This document shows positions 7,958-19,296 of a stretch of DNA of 35,584 nt, piece by piece (position 1 is the first letter of the stretch; each line of letters opens with the position of its first letter). Made by a program: the position numbers and the translations under genes. The notes under the pieces are model-generated. The model did no database searches. It was not told the DNA's origin and was given only the letters and a program-made list of their open reading frames with translations. Origin of the DNA: an uncultured Fidelibacterota bacterium (lineage in GTDB: Bacteria; Fidelibacterota; UBA8477; JABMPR01); contig CALBFA010000017.1 of the NCBI GenBank assembly GCA_937888365.1, positions 1 through 35,584 on the forward strand. Direction: 5' to 3'.

Positions 7958-8581
7958 TTAGGCTTCATCCTCCGCTTCTTCGTCAAACGAAACGATGTCG
8001 TCATCTATAACGGGGGCTTCTTCTTCGACGACGTGTTTGTGCATTTCATCTAAATCGGCGATGGAAAGCTCGGGACTATTGAAGTCAATCGTCGGCTCGT
8101 CCACATTTTCAATTCCCGGTTGTTTTGCCGTATCTGGATATAAATTATCTAATAATTCGAGATGATTTTTTAGTGACGACTTAAACTGTATGACGAATCG
8201 CTCTCGTTGTGATTTGATTTCGAACATTTGATTTTGAACCTGGGTCAATTCTTCTTTGGCGGAAAAAAGCAATGCTTCTTTCTCTGTTTTCGCTTTGTTT
8301 AGCGTCACTTCAGCTTCTTTAATCGCTGTTTCCATGGCTTGTTTTCCTGAGTCTTTTGCCATCATCAATGTTTCTTGTATCGATTTTTCAAGTCGCGTAA
8401 AGTCGTCGATTTTGTCTTTTAGCGTTGCGATTTCTTTTTTAAGCCCATTTTTTTCTTCGATGTGCTTTTCCATCGCTTCGATGACATCATCCAAAAAAAG
8501 CTTAACCGCATCTTTATTATAGCCAAAAGCCGACTGGCTAAATTCTTTTTTTCGGATGTCGAGTGGTGTTAGCGTGGCCAT
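7958..8581 (-). CDS. divIVA: DivIVA-domain coiled-coil protein
   Basis: A 207-residue protein whose N-terminus LTPLDIRKKEF...GYNKDAVKLFLDDV is the membrane-curvature-sensing DivIVA domain (about residues 3-45). A long coiled coil follows, from about residue 35 to 140, then a strongly acidic tail (EEEAPVIDDDIVSFDEEAE). DivIVA/GpsB-type proteins mark cell poles or septa and recruit division or envelope machinery in the cytoplasm. It lies 7 bp after yggS, the same association seen in many Gram-positive ylm-div operons. In this apparently diderm genome its partner proteins are unknown. Confidence 0.88.
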   Translation of the reverse strand: MATLTPLDIRKKEFSQSAFGYNKDAVKLFLDDVIEAMEKHIEEKNGLKKEIATLKDKIDDFTRLEKSIQETLMMAKDSGKQAMETAIKEAEVTLNKAKTEKEALLFSAKEELTQVQNQMFEIKSQRERFVIQFKSSLKNHLELLDNLYPDTAKQPGIENVDEPTIDFNSPELSIADLDEMHKHVVEEEAPVIDDDIVSFDEEAEDEA

Positions 8582-8588
8582 AGTTTAC

Positions 8589-9296
8589 CTATCCTCTTTC
8601 TCCAAAAATAGCCTGACCCATTCGTAAAAAAGTCGCACCTTCTTGAATTGCTATATCATAATCATTTGACATGCCCATTGAAAGCTCGGGTGTCGAAAGT
8701 TTACCTCTAAATTGTTGATAAATATTTTCGGATAATGCAAACATCTTTTTAAATGCTTTTCGGATTTCATCTCGCGAATCCGTATTGGGTCCAATCGTCA
8801 TAAATCCACGACATTTAATATTAGAAAGCGTCAATAATTCACCTATAAAATCCGATGCTATTGCAGGATCTAATCCATATTTTGCAGAATCATAGCTAAT
8901 ATTGACCTGAACCAAAACCTCGGCGACGGCATTGTTCTCTCGAAAAATACTGTCTATTTTATGAGCCGTTTTCATGGCGTCGAGCGTTTGAATCAGGTCA
9001 AAAAGTTCTGGCAAAAATCTCACTTTATTGCTTTGAACATGTCCTATGCAATGTCGAATAATTTTGTCATTCTTGAATTGAGGCAGCTTTTCGATAGCCT
9101 CTTGAATTTTATTCTCGCCAAAATGTCGAATTCCTGCATCAATACCAGCGCGTATATATTCGGCTGGCTTCTGCTTGCTCACGGCAACAATGGTAATATC
9201 GTCGGGAGAGCGGCGGGCTTTCACGGCTATAGAAGCGACGTTTTCCGACGTGCGTTTCCAAGAATCAGAAATTTGTTGAATTGTTGTTGTGTTCAT
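8589..9296 (-). CDS. yggS: YggS/PROSC-type pyridoxal phosphate homeostasis protein
   Basis: A 235-residue single-domain fold-type III PLP protein. The PLP lysine is K41 in IVAVSKQKP, followed by RHFGENKIQEA, IGHVQSNK, VLVQVNIS, GFMTIGP and the C-terminal SMGMSNDYDIAIQEGATFLRMGQAIFG, all standard for YggS/YlmE. It has no known catalytic turnover and buffers PLP and affects amino-acid pools. It is the first gene of the yggS-divIVA-PNP-like-ssb operon. The 198-bp gap to the end of gyrA holds a long hairpin, so it probably has its own promoter, which I could not place. Confidence 0.93.
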   Translation of the reverse strand: MNTTTIQQISDSWKRTSENVASIAVKARRSPDDITIVAVSKQKPAEYIRAGIDAGIRHFGENKIQEAIEKLPQFKNDKIIRHCIGHVQSNKVRFLPELFDLIQTLDAMKTAHKIDSIFRENNAVAEVLVQVNISYDSAKYGLDPAIASDFIGELLTLSNIKCRGFMTIGPNTDSRDEIRKAFKKMFALSENIYQQFRGKLSTPELSMGMSNDYDIAIQEGATFLRMGQAIFGERG

Positions 9297-9428
9297 TCTT
9301 TTTAGGGCGATCCCCGGTCTCTATCGTGGTGTTGTTTTTTTGCGCTGTCCTTTGGGAAAACGGCCAAGAGACATTCCAGAATCAGATTTGAAAATGTTTC
9401 CTTCGTTTTTCACAGAACGCTATTTATA

Positions 9429-9468
9429 ATTCACAGAGATTGTTAAAATTCGAACAATCTCTGTGAAT
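9429..9468 (-). terminator. Perfect 16-bp inverted repeat after gyrA
   Basis: ATTCACAGAGATTGTT (9429-9444) is the exact reverse complement of 9453-9468, with an 8-base loop. It starts 27 bp downstream of the gyrA stop on the minus strand. The following minus-strand bases are TATAAATA, not a T-run, so it is an atypical terminator or a stabilising 3' hairpin, and a protein-binding palindrome is possible. Confidence 0.6.
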
Positions 9469-9494
9469 GTCATTTTTAGATTTATCCGAGCCTG

Positions 9495-12014
9495 CTATTC
9501 GTCACCCTCGGTAAAGATGTCTTCTTGAGTTGTCGTATCAATGACTGCATCTTCAATATCGTCTAATTCAGATTCGTCTTCAGGGTCTTTTTCTTCCTGA
9601 ACGCGCGTCACAGCGCCAATGTTATCTGTCGCACCCAGGCGAATCAGTTTTACGCCTTGCGTGTTCCGTCCAATGCTTCGGATGGCTTTTACAGGTTGAC
9701 GAATGAGAACGCCATTTTCTGTAATAATCATAAGGTCATCGCTGTCCACAACTTCTAGAAGTGCAATCATTTTACCGACTTTTTCGCTGGCTTTAAGAGT
9801 AATAACCCCTTTACCTCCACGATTTTGGACACGATAATTAATGACTTCTGTTCGTTTGCCATATCCTTTTTCCGAGACGGCTAAAACAGTTCCTTCTCGG
9901 CGGACAATTATCATACCGACTACATTATCGTCTGCGCCTGAAAGATTGATTCCTTTCACGCCCATCGTTTTTCTTCCCGTTGGACGAACGTCGCGTTCGG
10001 AGAATCGTATAGACATTCCTTTACGTGTTCCGAGAATAATATCGTTGTCGCCATTGGTTAAACGAGCGTCAATAAGGTAGTCGCCGTCGCGAATTTCTAT
10101 CGCAAAGATTCCGCCTTTTTGTGGACGGCTATAAGCGGTGAGTGCTGTTTTCTTGACGAGACCCTTCGCCGTTGCCATCGTGATATAATCGCCTTCTTTA
10201 TAATCGCGAATCGAGATATACGCCATGACATTTTCGCCTTGATCAATGCGAAGAAGGTTAATCAATGCTCTTCCTCGTGATGCTTTTCCCGCTTGAGTCA
10301 ATTCGTGGACTTTCATCCAATGACATTTTCCTTTATCTGTAAAGAAAAGTATGTTGTCGTGAGTTGACGCGATGAAAAGATGTTCGATAAAGTCGTCATC
10401 TTTTGCTTTTGCACCAGCGGCGCCTCTCCCTCCCCGAGATTGACGGCGGTAGCCCGAAACGGGATAGCGCTTGATAAAACCTTTGTGAGAAATCGTTATG
10501 ACCATTTCTTCTTCGGCTATCATGTCTTCAATCGTAAAATCTCGAGCGTCAAACACAATTTCGGTGCGTCGTTCGTCACCGTAGCGATTGAGTAGATCTT
10601 CAAGTTCGTCTTTAATTATTTGCATGCGCATTCCGAGATTGTTCAATATTTCTTTTAGGCGTGCAATGGTTTTGAGGACTTCTTTATACTCATCAATGAT
10701 TTTTTGACGCTCAAGACCTGTCAATTTTTGAAGCTTCATGTCGAGAATGGCTTGAGCTTGAATCGTCGATAATGCAAATTTCGAAACGAGTTCTTCGCGG
10801 GCTTCCGCAGGCGTTTTGGAGGCGCGAATCGTTTTGATAACGGCGTCCATATTATCAAGGGCAATTTTTAAACCCTCTAAAACATGGGCTTTTTTGTCGG
10901 CCTCTCTTAAGTCATATTCAGTACGCCTTACAATAATTACTTGGCGGTATTTGATATATTCAGAGATAATCTCTTTTAATGTGAGAATTCTGGGTAAGCC
11001 ATCAACAAGAGCCAACATAATAACGCCAAATGTTTCTTGAAGTTGACTGTGCTTATAGAGCAGGTTTAAAATGACTTCGGGGATAATGTCCCTCTTAAGT
11101 TCTATAACGAGACGGATTCCATCTTTATCGGATTCGTCACGTAAATCTGAGATGCCTTCCACCTTTTTAGTTTTGACAAGATCAACAATCTTTTCGATCA
11201 GGGTTGTTTTATTTACCTGATATGGAATTTCCGTAATAATAAGATTGTATCGACCATTTTTTTGCTCTTCGATATTGACGCGGGCACGCATAATAACTTT
11301 ACCGCGTCCCGTCTCGTAGGCTTCCTTAATTCCAGATGCGCCGTAAATAATAGCGCCTGTTGGAAAATCAGGACCTGTCACATGCTCCATGAGTTCGGCA
11401 GCCGTTATTTCTGGATTGTCGATTTGTGCTTTAATGGCGCCAATAATTTCGTTGAGGTTGTGCGGCGGCATATTCGTCGCCATCCCGACGGCAATCCCTG
11501 AAGAGCCGTTAACAAGCAGGTTGGGCAGAACGGCAGGAAAAACGGAGGGTTCTTTGAGGCTTTCGTCAAAGTTGGGCGTAAAAAGAACCGTTTCTTTTTC
11601 AATGTCTCGTAACATTTCGGACGAAATGCGTTTCATCTTGGCTTCGGTATAACGCATGGCGGCAGCGTTGTCGCCATCAATGGAGCCAAAGTTTCCTTGT
11701 CCGTCAACGAGAGGATATCTCAAGCTAAAGTCCTGAGTCATCCGAACGAGGGCATCGTACACAGCAGAGTCGCCATGAGGGTGATATTTACCCAATACAT
11801 CCCCAACGATACGAGCGCATTTTCGATACGTTTTGTTGTATTGGACGCCGAGTTCTTCCATTCCATAAAGGATTCGGCGATGAACGGGTTTGAGGCCGTC
11901 TCGAACATCAGGAAGTGCGCGTGAAACAATAACCGACATGGAATAATCCATGTAGGAGCGTTTCATTTCATCTTCGATGCTCGTATTTATAATGTTTTGT
12001 CTTTGTAATTCCAA
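9495..12014 (-). CDS. gyrA: DNA gyrase subunit A
   Basis: An 839-residue type IIA topoisomerase A subunit. The catalytic tyrosine is Y122 ([10 protein letters not shown]). The quinolone-determining region [15 protein letters not shown] carries Ser83 and Asp87, the sensitive wild-type residues, at the same numbers as in E. coli. The C-terminal beta-pinwheel domain begins with a GyrA box variant QSRGGRG and shows the repeating I-x-R-x-R-G-type blades, so this is a gyrase that wraps DNA rather than topoisomerase IV ParC. The protein ends in an acidic tail. It introduces negative supercoils together with GyrB, whose gene ends 29 bp upstream in the same operon. Confidence 0.97.
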   Translation of the reverse strand: MELQRQNIINTSIEDEMKRSYMDYSMSVIVSRALPDVRDGLKPVHRRILYGMEELGVQYNKTYRKCARIVGDVLGKYHPHGDSAVYDALVRMTQDFSLRYPLVDGQGNFGSIDGDNAAAMRYTEAKMKRISSEMLRDIEKETVLFTPNFDESLKEPSVFPAVLPNLLVNGSSGIAVGMATNMPPHNLNEIIGAIKAQIDNPEITAAELMEHVTGPDFPTGAIIYGASGIKEAYETGRGKVIMRARVNIEEQKNGRYNLIITEIPYQVNKTTLIEKIVDLVKTKKVEGISDLRDESDKDGIRLVIELKRDIIPEVILNLLYKHSQLQETFGVIMLALVDGLPRILTLKEIISEYIKYRQVIIVRRTEYDLREADKKAHVLEGLKIALDNMDAVIKTIRASKTPAEAREELVSKFALSTIQAQAILDMKLQKLTGLERQKIIDEYKEVLKTIARLKEILNNLGMRMQIIKDELEDLLNRYGDERRTEIVFDARDFTIEDMIAEEEMVITISHKGFIKRYPVSGYRRQSRGGRGAAGAKAKDDDFIEHLFIASTHDNILFFTDKGKCHWMKVHELTQAGKASRGRALINLLRIDQGENVMAYISIRDYKEGDYITMATAKGLVKKTALTAYSRPQKGGIFAIEIRDGDYLIDARLTNGDNDIILGTRKGMSIRFSERDVRPTGRKTMGVKGINLSGADDNVVGMIIVRREGTVLAVSEKGYGKRTEVINYRVQNRGGKGVITLKASEKVGKMIALLEVVDSDDLMIITENGVLIRQPVKAIRSIGRNTQGVKLIRLGATDNIGAVTRVQEEKDPEDESELDDIEDAVIDTTTQEDIFTEGDE

Positions 12015-12043
12015 AATGTGATTTTCCTTATTTCGTCAAACGA

Positions 12044-14251
<2,208 letters not shown>

Positions 14252-14259
<8 letters not shown>

Positions 14260-15352
14260 CCAGCACGACTACCGTTCTTTTATCATCGTCTGATATGCCA
14301 TGGTTTCTTAAATCGACCAAGTCCGTTGAGGTGATAAAAACCTGATGTTTTTTTTCTAATGCTTCGATAATTTTAATACTTCTTTTAATGTCGAGTTCGG
14401 CGAACAAATCATCGAGCAAATAAATTGGATGCTCATTATTTATTTTAATAAGAAATTGACCTTCGGCAAATTTTAATGCAACGAGGGCAAGTTTGTTTTC
14501 GCCTTGGGATCCGAATTTCCGGATATCTTTTTTGTTAAGGTAAAAAACATACTGATCACGATGAGGGCCAACAGACGTTCCGCCCCTTCGTTTATCCTGA
14601 GAGAGAGCGTCATTCATTTTTTTTCTGTACGATTCTTTCAATTCATCCGTATTTGATTTTAAGTTCGAAATGTAAACTGCTTTAAAGGATTTTTCAGGCT
14701 CAATTTCGCTCCAAATACGGTACAATATTTCTTTAAATGCTGAAAAATATTGCTCACGCTTTGCAACCAATATTAATCCAAATTCAATGAGTTGTTTATC
14801 TAAGACAGACAACACATCGTGGTTGATTTCAATCCCAGAATCAGCGTATTGTAGTAATAAGGCATTTCGTTGTTTTAGCGTCTTTTTATAATCGATTAAT
14901 GCACGTAAATAATTTTGGTCAATTTGTGAAAAAAGTTTATCAAAGAATGCGCGTTTAATTTCGGGGGTTCCAAGCGTTAGGGTTCCATCTTCAGGCGTCA
15001 AGGAAACGATAGGAATTTTTCCAATCATTTCAGAAACAGCATTTAAAGGCACATTGTCTGTTTTAATTTCTTTTTTCTTTGCTTTTTGATAAAGAACATT
15101 TACAGAAATTGTTCGCGCTTTATCATTTTCAAATTTGCCATTTACGGCATAATAATCACCACTATTTAACACCAATTCTTGATCAATACGTGTTTTAAAG
15201 CTTCGAGAGTAGCCTAGGGTGTGAATAGCTTCGAGAATACTTGTTTTACCGGACCCATTTTCTCCTAAAATAATATTGGTTTCAGGATTAAATGAAAAAT
15301 TGGCTGCGGGGTATTTTCTAAAGTTCTTCATTGATAATTCTTTAATCCACAT
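14252..15352 (-). CDS. recF: DNA replication and repair protein RecF
   Basis: A 366-residue SMC-like ATPase. Walker A is GENGSGKT (30-37), the ABC-type signature region lies around FGSQGENKLALVALKFAEG, and Walker B with D-loop is YLLDDLFAELD. RecF acts with RecO and RecR to load RecA at gaps in single-stranded DNA. The N-terminus MWIKELSMKNFRKY is the standard start. It lies 57 bp after dnaN and overlaps dciA, in the canonical dnaN-recF-gyrB-gyrA order. Confidence 0.96.
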
Positions 15353-15409
15353 AAAATACTTTCAATCTTAAATCGATATTTTTTTTACAAAGATATATAA
15401 AGGGATAAC

Positions 15410-16522
15410 TTATCTTTGTAAACGAATAGGCATAAGAAGCAATACTATAACTTCGCCGTCTTTTTGTGTTTCAGGCAGAACAAGTCCAGCACCAACGGCA
15501 TTCGTTAGTTTGAAATGTACTTTGTCTGTTTCTATTATTTTTAGAATATCACGTAAATAGATTGAGTTATATCCAATGACTATTTCTGCGTTATCATAAT
15601 CAACTAAGACTTCTTCTTTAGCGGATGTATTATTTTCTGGGTCTTCGGATGAAAGTGTTAGTAAACCTGGAACGACATTAAATTCTATTTGGTGTGTTGT
15701 GCGATTGGAAAAAATGGAGACTCTTTTAACGGATGTCATCAAATCGTTCGTATTAATAAAAATATTTTTATCATTTTCTGTGGGAATAACGGCATTATAA
15801 TCTGGATAATTTTCACCTATGAGACGTGAATAAATACTGGCGTTTTCCGTTACGATTTGAACATGTGATGTACCCAGCAGGAGTTGAATCGTATCTTCTT
15901 TATCAAGTAATGATGACACAATTCCTAAAAATTTAGGAGGGATGACGATTTTTAGCGATTCGCCATTTGTTTTAACATTTTCATTTGTGAATTTTATTAG
16001 TTTATGTCCATCCGTTGCGACGGCTCTAAAAAAGTCTGGCGTAAATTCAAAATAAACCCCAAGGAGTGCAGGTTTTAGCTCGTCTTTACTCACAAAGTTT
16101 ATGGTTTTATCAATCATGCGTTTAAAAATATCCGCATTGATGTTAATGGTCGAAGCATCCCCTATTTCAGGTAATCCCGGGAATTCACTGGCTTGATGAC
16201 CATTAATTTTGTAATTACCGACTGTCGAAGAAATATTGATTTTCGAACCATCAGATTCAAGGGTAATATCCGCATCAGGAAGCTCTGTTGTAATATCTTG
16301 AAGGATTCTAACGGGGATCGCAATTGATCCATCTTCTTCGCCTGTCACTTCTATATTCAAAGCATAGGTGATTTCAATATCAGTGGTGCGTAAAGTCAAA
16401 TTATTATCGTTTAAGACAAATAGAATATTATTTAAAATAGGCATTGTTGAGCGAGAAGGAGTTACTCTTGCCACTTGTTGAATACTTTTTGAAAGTAGAT
16501 TAGAATTGACTATAAACCGCAT
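15410..16522 (-). CDS. dnaN: DNA polymerase III beta sliding clamp
   Basis: A 370-residue clamp with three repeated clamp folds. Recognisable parts are the N-terminus MRFIVNSNLLSKSIQQVARV, AVATDGHKL in domain 2, RVSIFSN in domain 3 and the C-terminus LLMPIRLQR, the usual end that forms the partner-peptide pocket. It tethers polymerase to DNA. The start has a Shine-Dalgarno (TGGAGATG, a few bases upstream of ATG). It heads the minus-strand operon through gyrA. Upstream lies a 684-bp gene-free region instead of dnaA. Confidence 0.96.
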   Translation of the reverse strand: MRFIVNSNLLSKSIQQVARVTPSRSTMPILNNILFVLNDNNLTLRTTDIEITYALNIEVTGEEDGSIAIPVRILQDITTELPDADITLESDGSKINISSTVGNYKINGHQASEFPGLPEIGDASTININADIFKRMIDKTINFVSKDELKPALLGVYFEFTPDFFRAVATDGHKLIKFTNENVKTNGESLKIVIPPKFLGIVSSLLDKEDTIQLLLGTSHVQIVTENASIYSRLIGENYPDYNAVIPTENDKNIFINTNDLMTSVKRVSIFSNRTTHQIEFNVVPGLLTLSSEDPENNTSAKEEVLVDYDNAEIVIGYNSIYLRDILKIIETDKVHFKLTNAVGAGLVLPETQKDGEVIVLLLMPIRLQR

Positions 16523-16847
16523 ATTTTCATCTCCAGATTTAAATAAAAAATTTTGTTAATCTCATAGCCAGCCAAAGTAATTAAAAGGAAGATTTTTCCA
16601 AAGAAATGACTTCAAATTATCATTTTTTTTAAAAAGAATTTTAGAGAGGAGTAATAGACAAATGGTCTTATATTTAAATAAGAAAAGTACTAAGATTTAA
16701 CATTGATTGTTTTTGTTTTTATTAGTCTTTTAACAATGTTGAAAACTCTGTGTATAAACCCATTAAACTTCCTGAAAATGAGGTCGTTATAAAATTCAAT
16801 TATAGAGACTACTTGACGTTAATAAGCGATAAAAAATGTTAAAGAAG

Positions 16848-16875
16848 CCCGCACACATTGTTAAAAATGTGCGGG
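16848..16875. other. Isolated GC-rich hairpin in the dnaN-surA gap
   Basis: CCCGCACA pairs with TGTGCGGG around a 12-base loop, standing out in very AT-rich DNA. On the minus strand it is followed by CTTCTTTAACATTTTTTATC, a poor terminator tail. No adjacent gene ends here. It may be part of an origin structure or the terminator of an unannotated small RNA. Confidence 0.4.
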
Positions 16876-17156
16876 TTATAACACAATTCAAATAATCCAC
16901 TCCACGGGCATAAATAGTGAATAGTATAATTTGAAAAGAAAGAGAGGAAAAAGAATTAGAATATTTATCTAAATATTTGATAAACATGAATTTAAAACAA
17001 ATAATGAAATTGTTTACAATTGTTGATAAAATACCATTTGACCTTAATTAGCAAGACGTATAAGTGAGCTATATATTTTGAATATTATCGGATGTAAGTA
17101 CAATTTAATAAAATATTTATTCTAAAATAATTCTGAATCTAATTTTTAACTTAAGA

Positions 17157-17184
17157 TAAAAAAAGACTCCAAAAAGGAGCCTTT
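17157..17184 (-). terminator. Intrinsic terminator after surA
   Basis: On the minus strand AAAGGCTCC (17184-17176) pairs with GGAGTCTTT (17170-17162) over a five-T loop, with one G-U pair, and runs into seven T residues. It lies 22 bp after the surA stop and should end the mfd/foldase transcript. Confidence 0.85.
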
Positions 17185-17206
17185 AGATAATTGTTGATAA
17201 CTTTGT

Positions 17207-18487
17207 TTATGCTTTGATTTGAATAAACATTCTATTGCGTTGAGCGTTGATCCAATTCTCGAATTTTTCTTGTTTCTTTTTACTTACAGCCATCATTTCT
17301 AGATCCGACCAATAATCAATAAGATTCATTTTTCCACCCGATTTACGGCCACTGAGCAGTAAAATATGAAATTGATCTGATGAATAAACAGGAGAAGATG
17401 TTTTGCCTATTTTTAGTTTATCGACAGCATTTTTTAAATCGGGTGGCAGCAATGTTATATCGACATAACCCAGACGCCCCTTCTTCATCTTCATTTCTTC
17501 ATCTAAACTGTAAGATTCGACTGCTTGTGAAAAGCTGATTTTACCCGCATTAATGTCGTCGGCAATACCCATCATCTTTTTAGCTGTCAAAACCTTGTCT
17601 TCGTCATCTGGAGTGACTGGAATAAGAATATGTGAAACATTTACTTTGTCACCCTCCCTGCCTTCTAAGCGTAATAAGTGTAATCCAAACATTGTTTCAA
17701 CAATTTCGCTTAATTCACCTGGTTTTAAAGCGAAGGCTGCATCCTCAAAAGGCTTTACAAAAACGCCTTTTCCAACAAGGCCCAGATTGCCGCCATTCTC
17801 CGCAGAACCTGGATCGATTGAATATTCTTTTGCCACATCTTCAAAACGCAATTCACCTGCTTCAATAGCTCTTTTCCACTCGGTAATCCGCTTCAATTCT
17901 CTTTCTTTGCCCGCTTGACTGACTTGGACGGAAAGTGATAATATGGAAATATCGACTTTAGGGTTTTGAACGGGGAAACTGTCTTTATACGTCATAAAGA
18001 ATGTCTCTACTTCCCGACGGCTTACTTTAACATTGGAAAAAAGCTGATTTTGAACGAGCTCAATAATCTTGTTATTATTAATTTGGTCTTCGTAATAGGA
18101 TCGAATTTTATTTTTATGGACACCAAATAAATCCGCTGCATTTTCGAGTGAACCATACTGAGCTTTCAAATTATCAAGTGTGTTTTCTAATTCCAACCGG
18201 ACAGCTCGTTCTTCGACTTCAAGTGTTTCTTGACGAGCATATTCGAGCATTACTTCTTGATTAATGAGTTCTTGAAGCGATTTTGTTTGAAGGGACATCA
18301 TAATTTGCGGGTCATTAAGGATTTCTTGTCCTTTCCCCATTTGGCTTGCGTATAATTGGGCGACCTGATTGACCTCAGAAAGAAGAATTGCTTTGTCGCC
18401 AACGATTGCAGCGACGCCATCAACTAAATTTTGAGGCAGGGCAATGCTTAATGTTAAAAAAGTGAGTGTAATGATTTTTTTGATCAT
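17207..18487 (-). CDS. surA: SurA-type periplasmic peptidyl-prolyl isomerase/chaperone
   Basis: A 426-residue secreted protein: signal peptide over residues 1-18 (MIKKIITLTFLTLSIALP), a SurA N-terminal chaperone domain to about 165 (VDGVAAIVGDKAILLSEV is the classic beginning), and two tandem parvulin domains. The first (about 172-275) carries YSIDPGSAENGGNLGLVGKG and FGLHLLRLEGR. The second (about 277-385) carries VSHILIPV and RLGYVDITLLPP. SurA escorts outer-membrane proteins through the periplasm, so the cell has an outer membrane. It is the last gene of a three-foldase run and is followed by a good terminator. Confidence 0.9.
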   Translation of the reverse strand: MIKKIITLTFLTLSIALPQNLVDGVAAIVGDKAILLSEVNQVAQLYASQMGKGQEILNDPQIMMSLQTKSLQELINQEVMLEYARQETLEVEERAVRLELENTLDNLKAQYGSLENAADLFGVHKNKIRSYYEDQINNNKIIELVQNQLFSNVKVSRREVETFFMTYKDSFPVQNPKVDISILSLSVQVSQAGKERELKRITEWKRAIEAGELRFEDVAKEYSIDPGSAENGGNLGLVGKGVFVKPFEDAAFALKPGELSEIVETMFGLHLLRLEGREGDKVNVSHILIPVTPDDEDKVLTAKKMMGIADDINAGKISFSQAVESYSLDEEMKMKKGRLGYVDITLLPPDLKNAVDKLKIGKTSSPVYSSDQFHILLLSGRKSGGKMNLIDYWSDLEMMAVSKKKQEKFENWINAQRNRMFIQIKA

Positions 18488-18500
18488 GATTTACCTTATG

Positions 18501-19292
18501 CTAATATGCGCTGGACATGACAATCACTTTAGATTCATTTCGCAAACTATCTAAGAGATTTTCTCGCAGGGCTTTTTCTTTATTGATGGCTAAACGCGCT
18601 GCAATTTCATCCCAAACGGATTCTAAGGGAATTACAGAGTTTTCTGGGTACCATGCCTTGAGTTCAAAAACGTGGTAAATACCCGAATCTATATAGGGAC
18701 CAAAAACACTAGGACTATGATTTTGTTTGACAACATCGCGGATTGAAGGAATTAAACTGCTTAATTTGAAAATATCATATTCATAATCCAAGGTGTCTAG
18801 CATTAAATCAATGGTTTCTTGGTCATGTCGTTTTAATGCTCTTGAAATCTTATAAGCATCCGACCGCTTTGAAACAATGACATGGAGACCATTTAATTCG
18901 GCTTCGCCTCGTTTATATTCCGATTGATTATGATTATAGTAATCATTGATTTCTTCCTTTGTGACCATCGCCTTATCTTTTATATACCTACTTAAAGCCC
19001 AGTCGGATAATAGCTGCCGAGAATATTGCTTTAACTGCAAAGAAAAAAGAGGATCTCTGTCGAGGAGATGATATTCTGCAGATTGTTTTAAAAGTGTTTG
19101 TGTCACCCATTTTTCAATGATTAATGTTTTACTTATATCACTTAATGCATCCCAAGAAGGCACAAGAATACGAACATCATCTTGTAGAAGCTGTTCTTTT
19201 TCAACTTGAGCTAAAACGAGGACGCCTGCGTTTTTTTTAGAACACGAGAATATCAAAAACAGACAAACCGAAATAAGTGCGAAATATTTCAT
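18501..19292 (-). CDS. SurA/PpiC-like lipoprotein, degenerate isomerase domain
   Basis: A predicted lipoprotein of 263 residues when started at the ATG at 19292 (MKYFALISVCLFLIFSCSKK). That start places a proper lipobox (L-I-F-S-C) after a short signal peptide and lies 4 bp after the previous stop; the longer frame to 19343 would run 47 bp into the preceding gene. A helical N-terminal region (DISKTLIIEKWVTQTLLKQSAEYH) resembles the SurA/PrsA chaperone fold. The part where a parvulin domain is expected (ELNGLHVIVSKRSDAYKI ... VFGPYIDSGIYHVFELKAWYP) keeps its outline but lacks the usual GGDLGW-like core. It probably works as a chaperone with its two neighbours (inference). Confidence 0.7.
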   Translation of the reverse strand: MKYFALISVCLFLIFSCSKKNAGVLVLAQVEKEQLLQDDVRILVPSWDALSDISKTLIIEKWVTQTLLKQSAEYHLLDRDPLFSLQLKQYSRQLLSDWALSRYIKDKAMVTKEEINDYYNHNQSEYKRGEAELNGLHVIVSKRSDAYKISRALKRHDQETIDLMLDTLDYEYDIFKLSSLIPSIRDVVKQNHSPSVFGPYIDSGIYHVFELKAWYPENSVIPLESVWDEIAARLAINKEKALRENLLDSLRNESKVIVMSSAY

Positions 19293-19296
19293 CGTA

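Larger units (their letters stand above)
16523..17206. other. Gene-free region, candidate replication origin
   Basis: Between dnaN and surA lie 684 bp with no credible gene. It is very AT-rich and holds DnaA-box-like nonamers, all in the same orientation: TTTTCAACA (16737-16745) and TTATACACA (16749-16757, a match to TTATNCACA) in close tandem, then TTATCAACA at 17021-17029 and 17192-17200 (one mismatch each), all read on the minus strand. The tandem pair resembles the TGTGGAAAAC..TGTGGATAA arrangement of many origins. It also contains an 8-bp stem, CCCGCACA (16848-16855) with TGTGCGGG (16868-16875). Against it: dnaA is not adjacent, and genes on the right side all point toward this region. 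Confidence 0.45.

Noticed and set aside
16796-16987. 63-residue minus-strand reading frame in the dnaN-surA gap
   Set aside because: The frame crosses the GC-rich hairpin, has no ribosome binding site and a low-complexity hydrophobic composition, and resembles no family I know.
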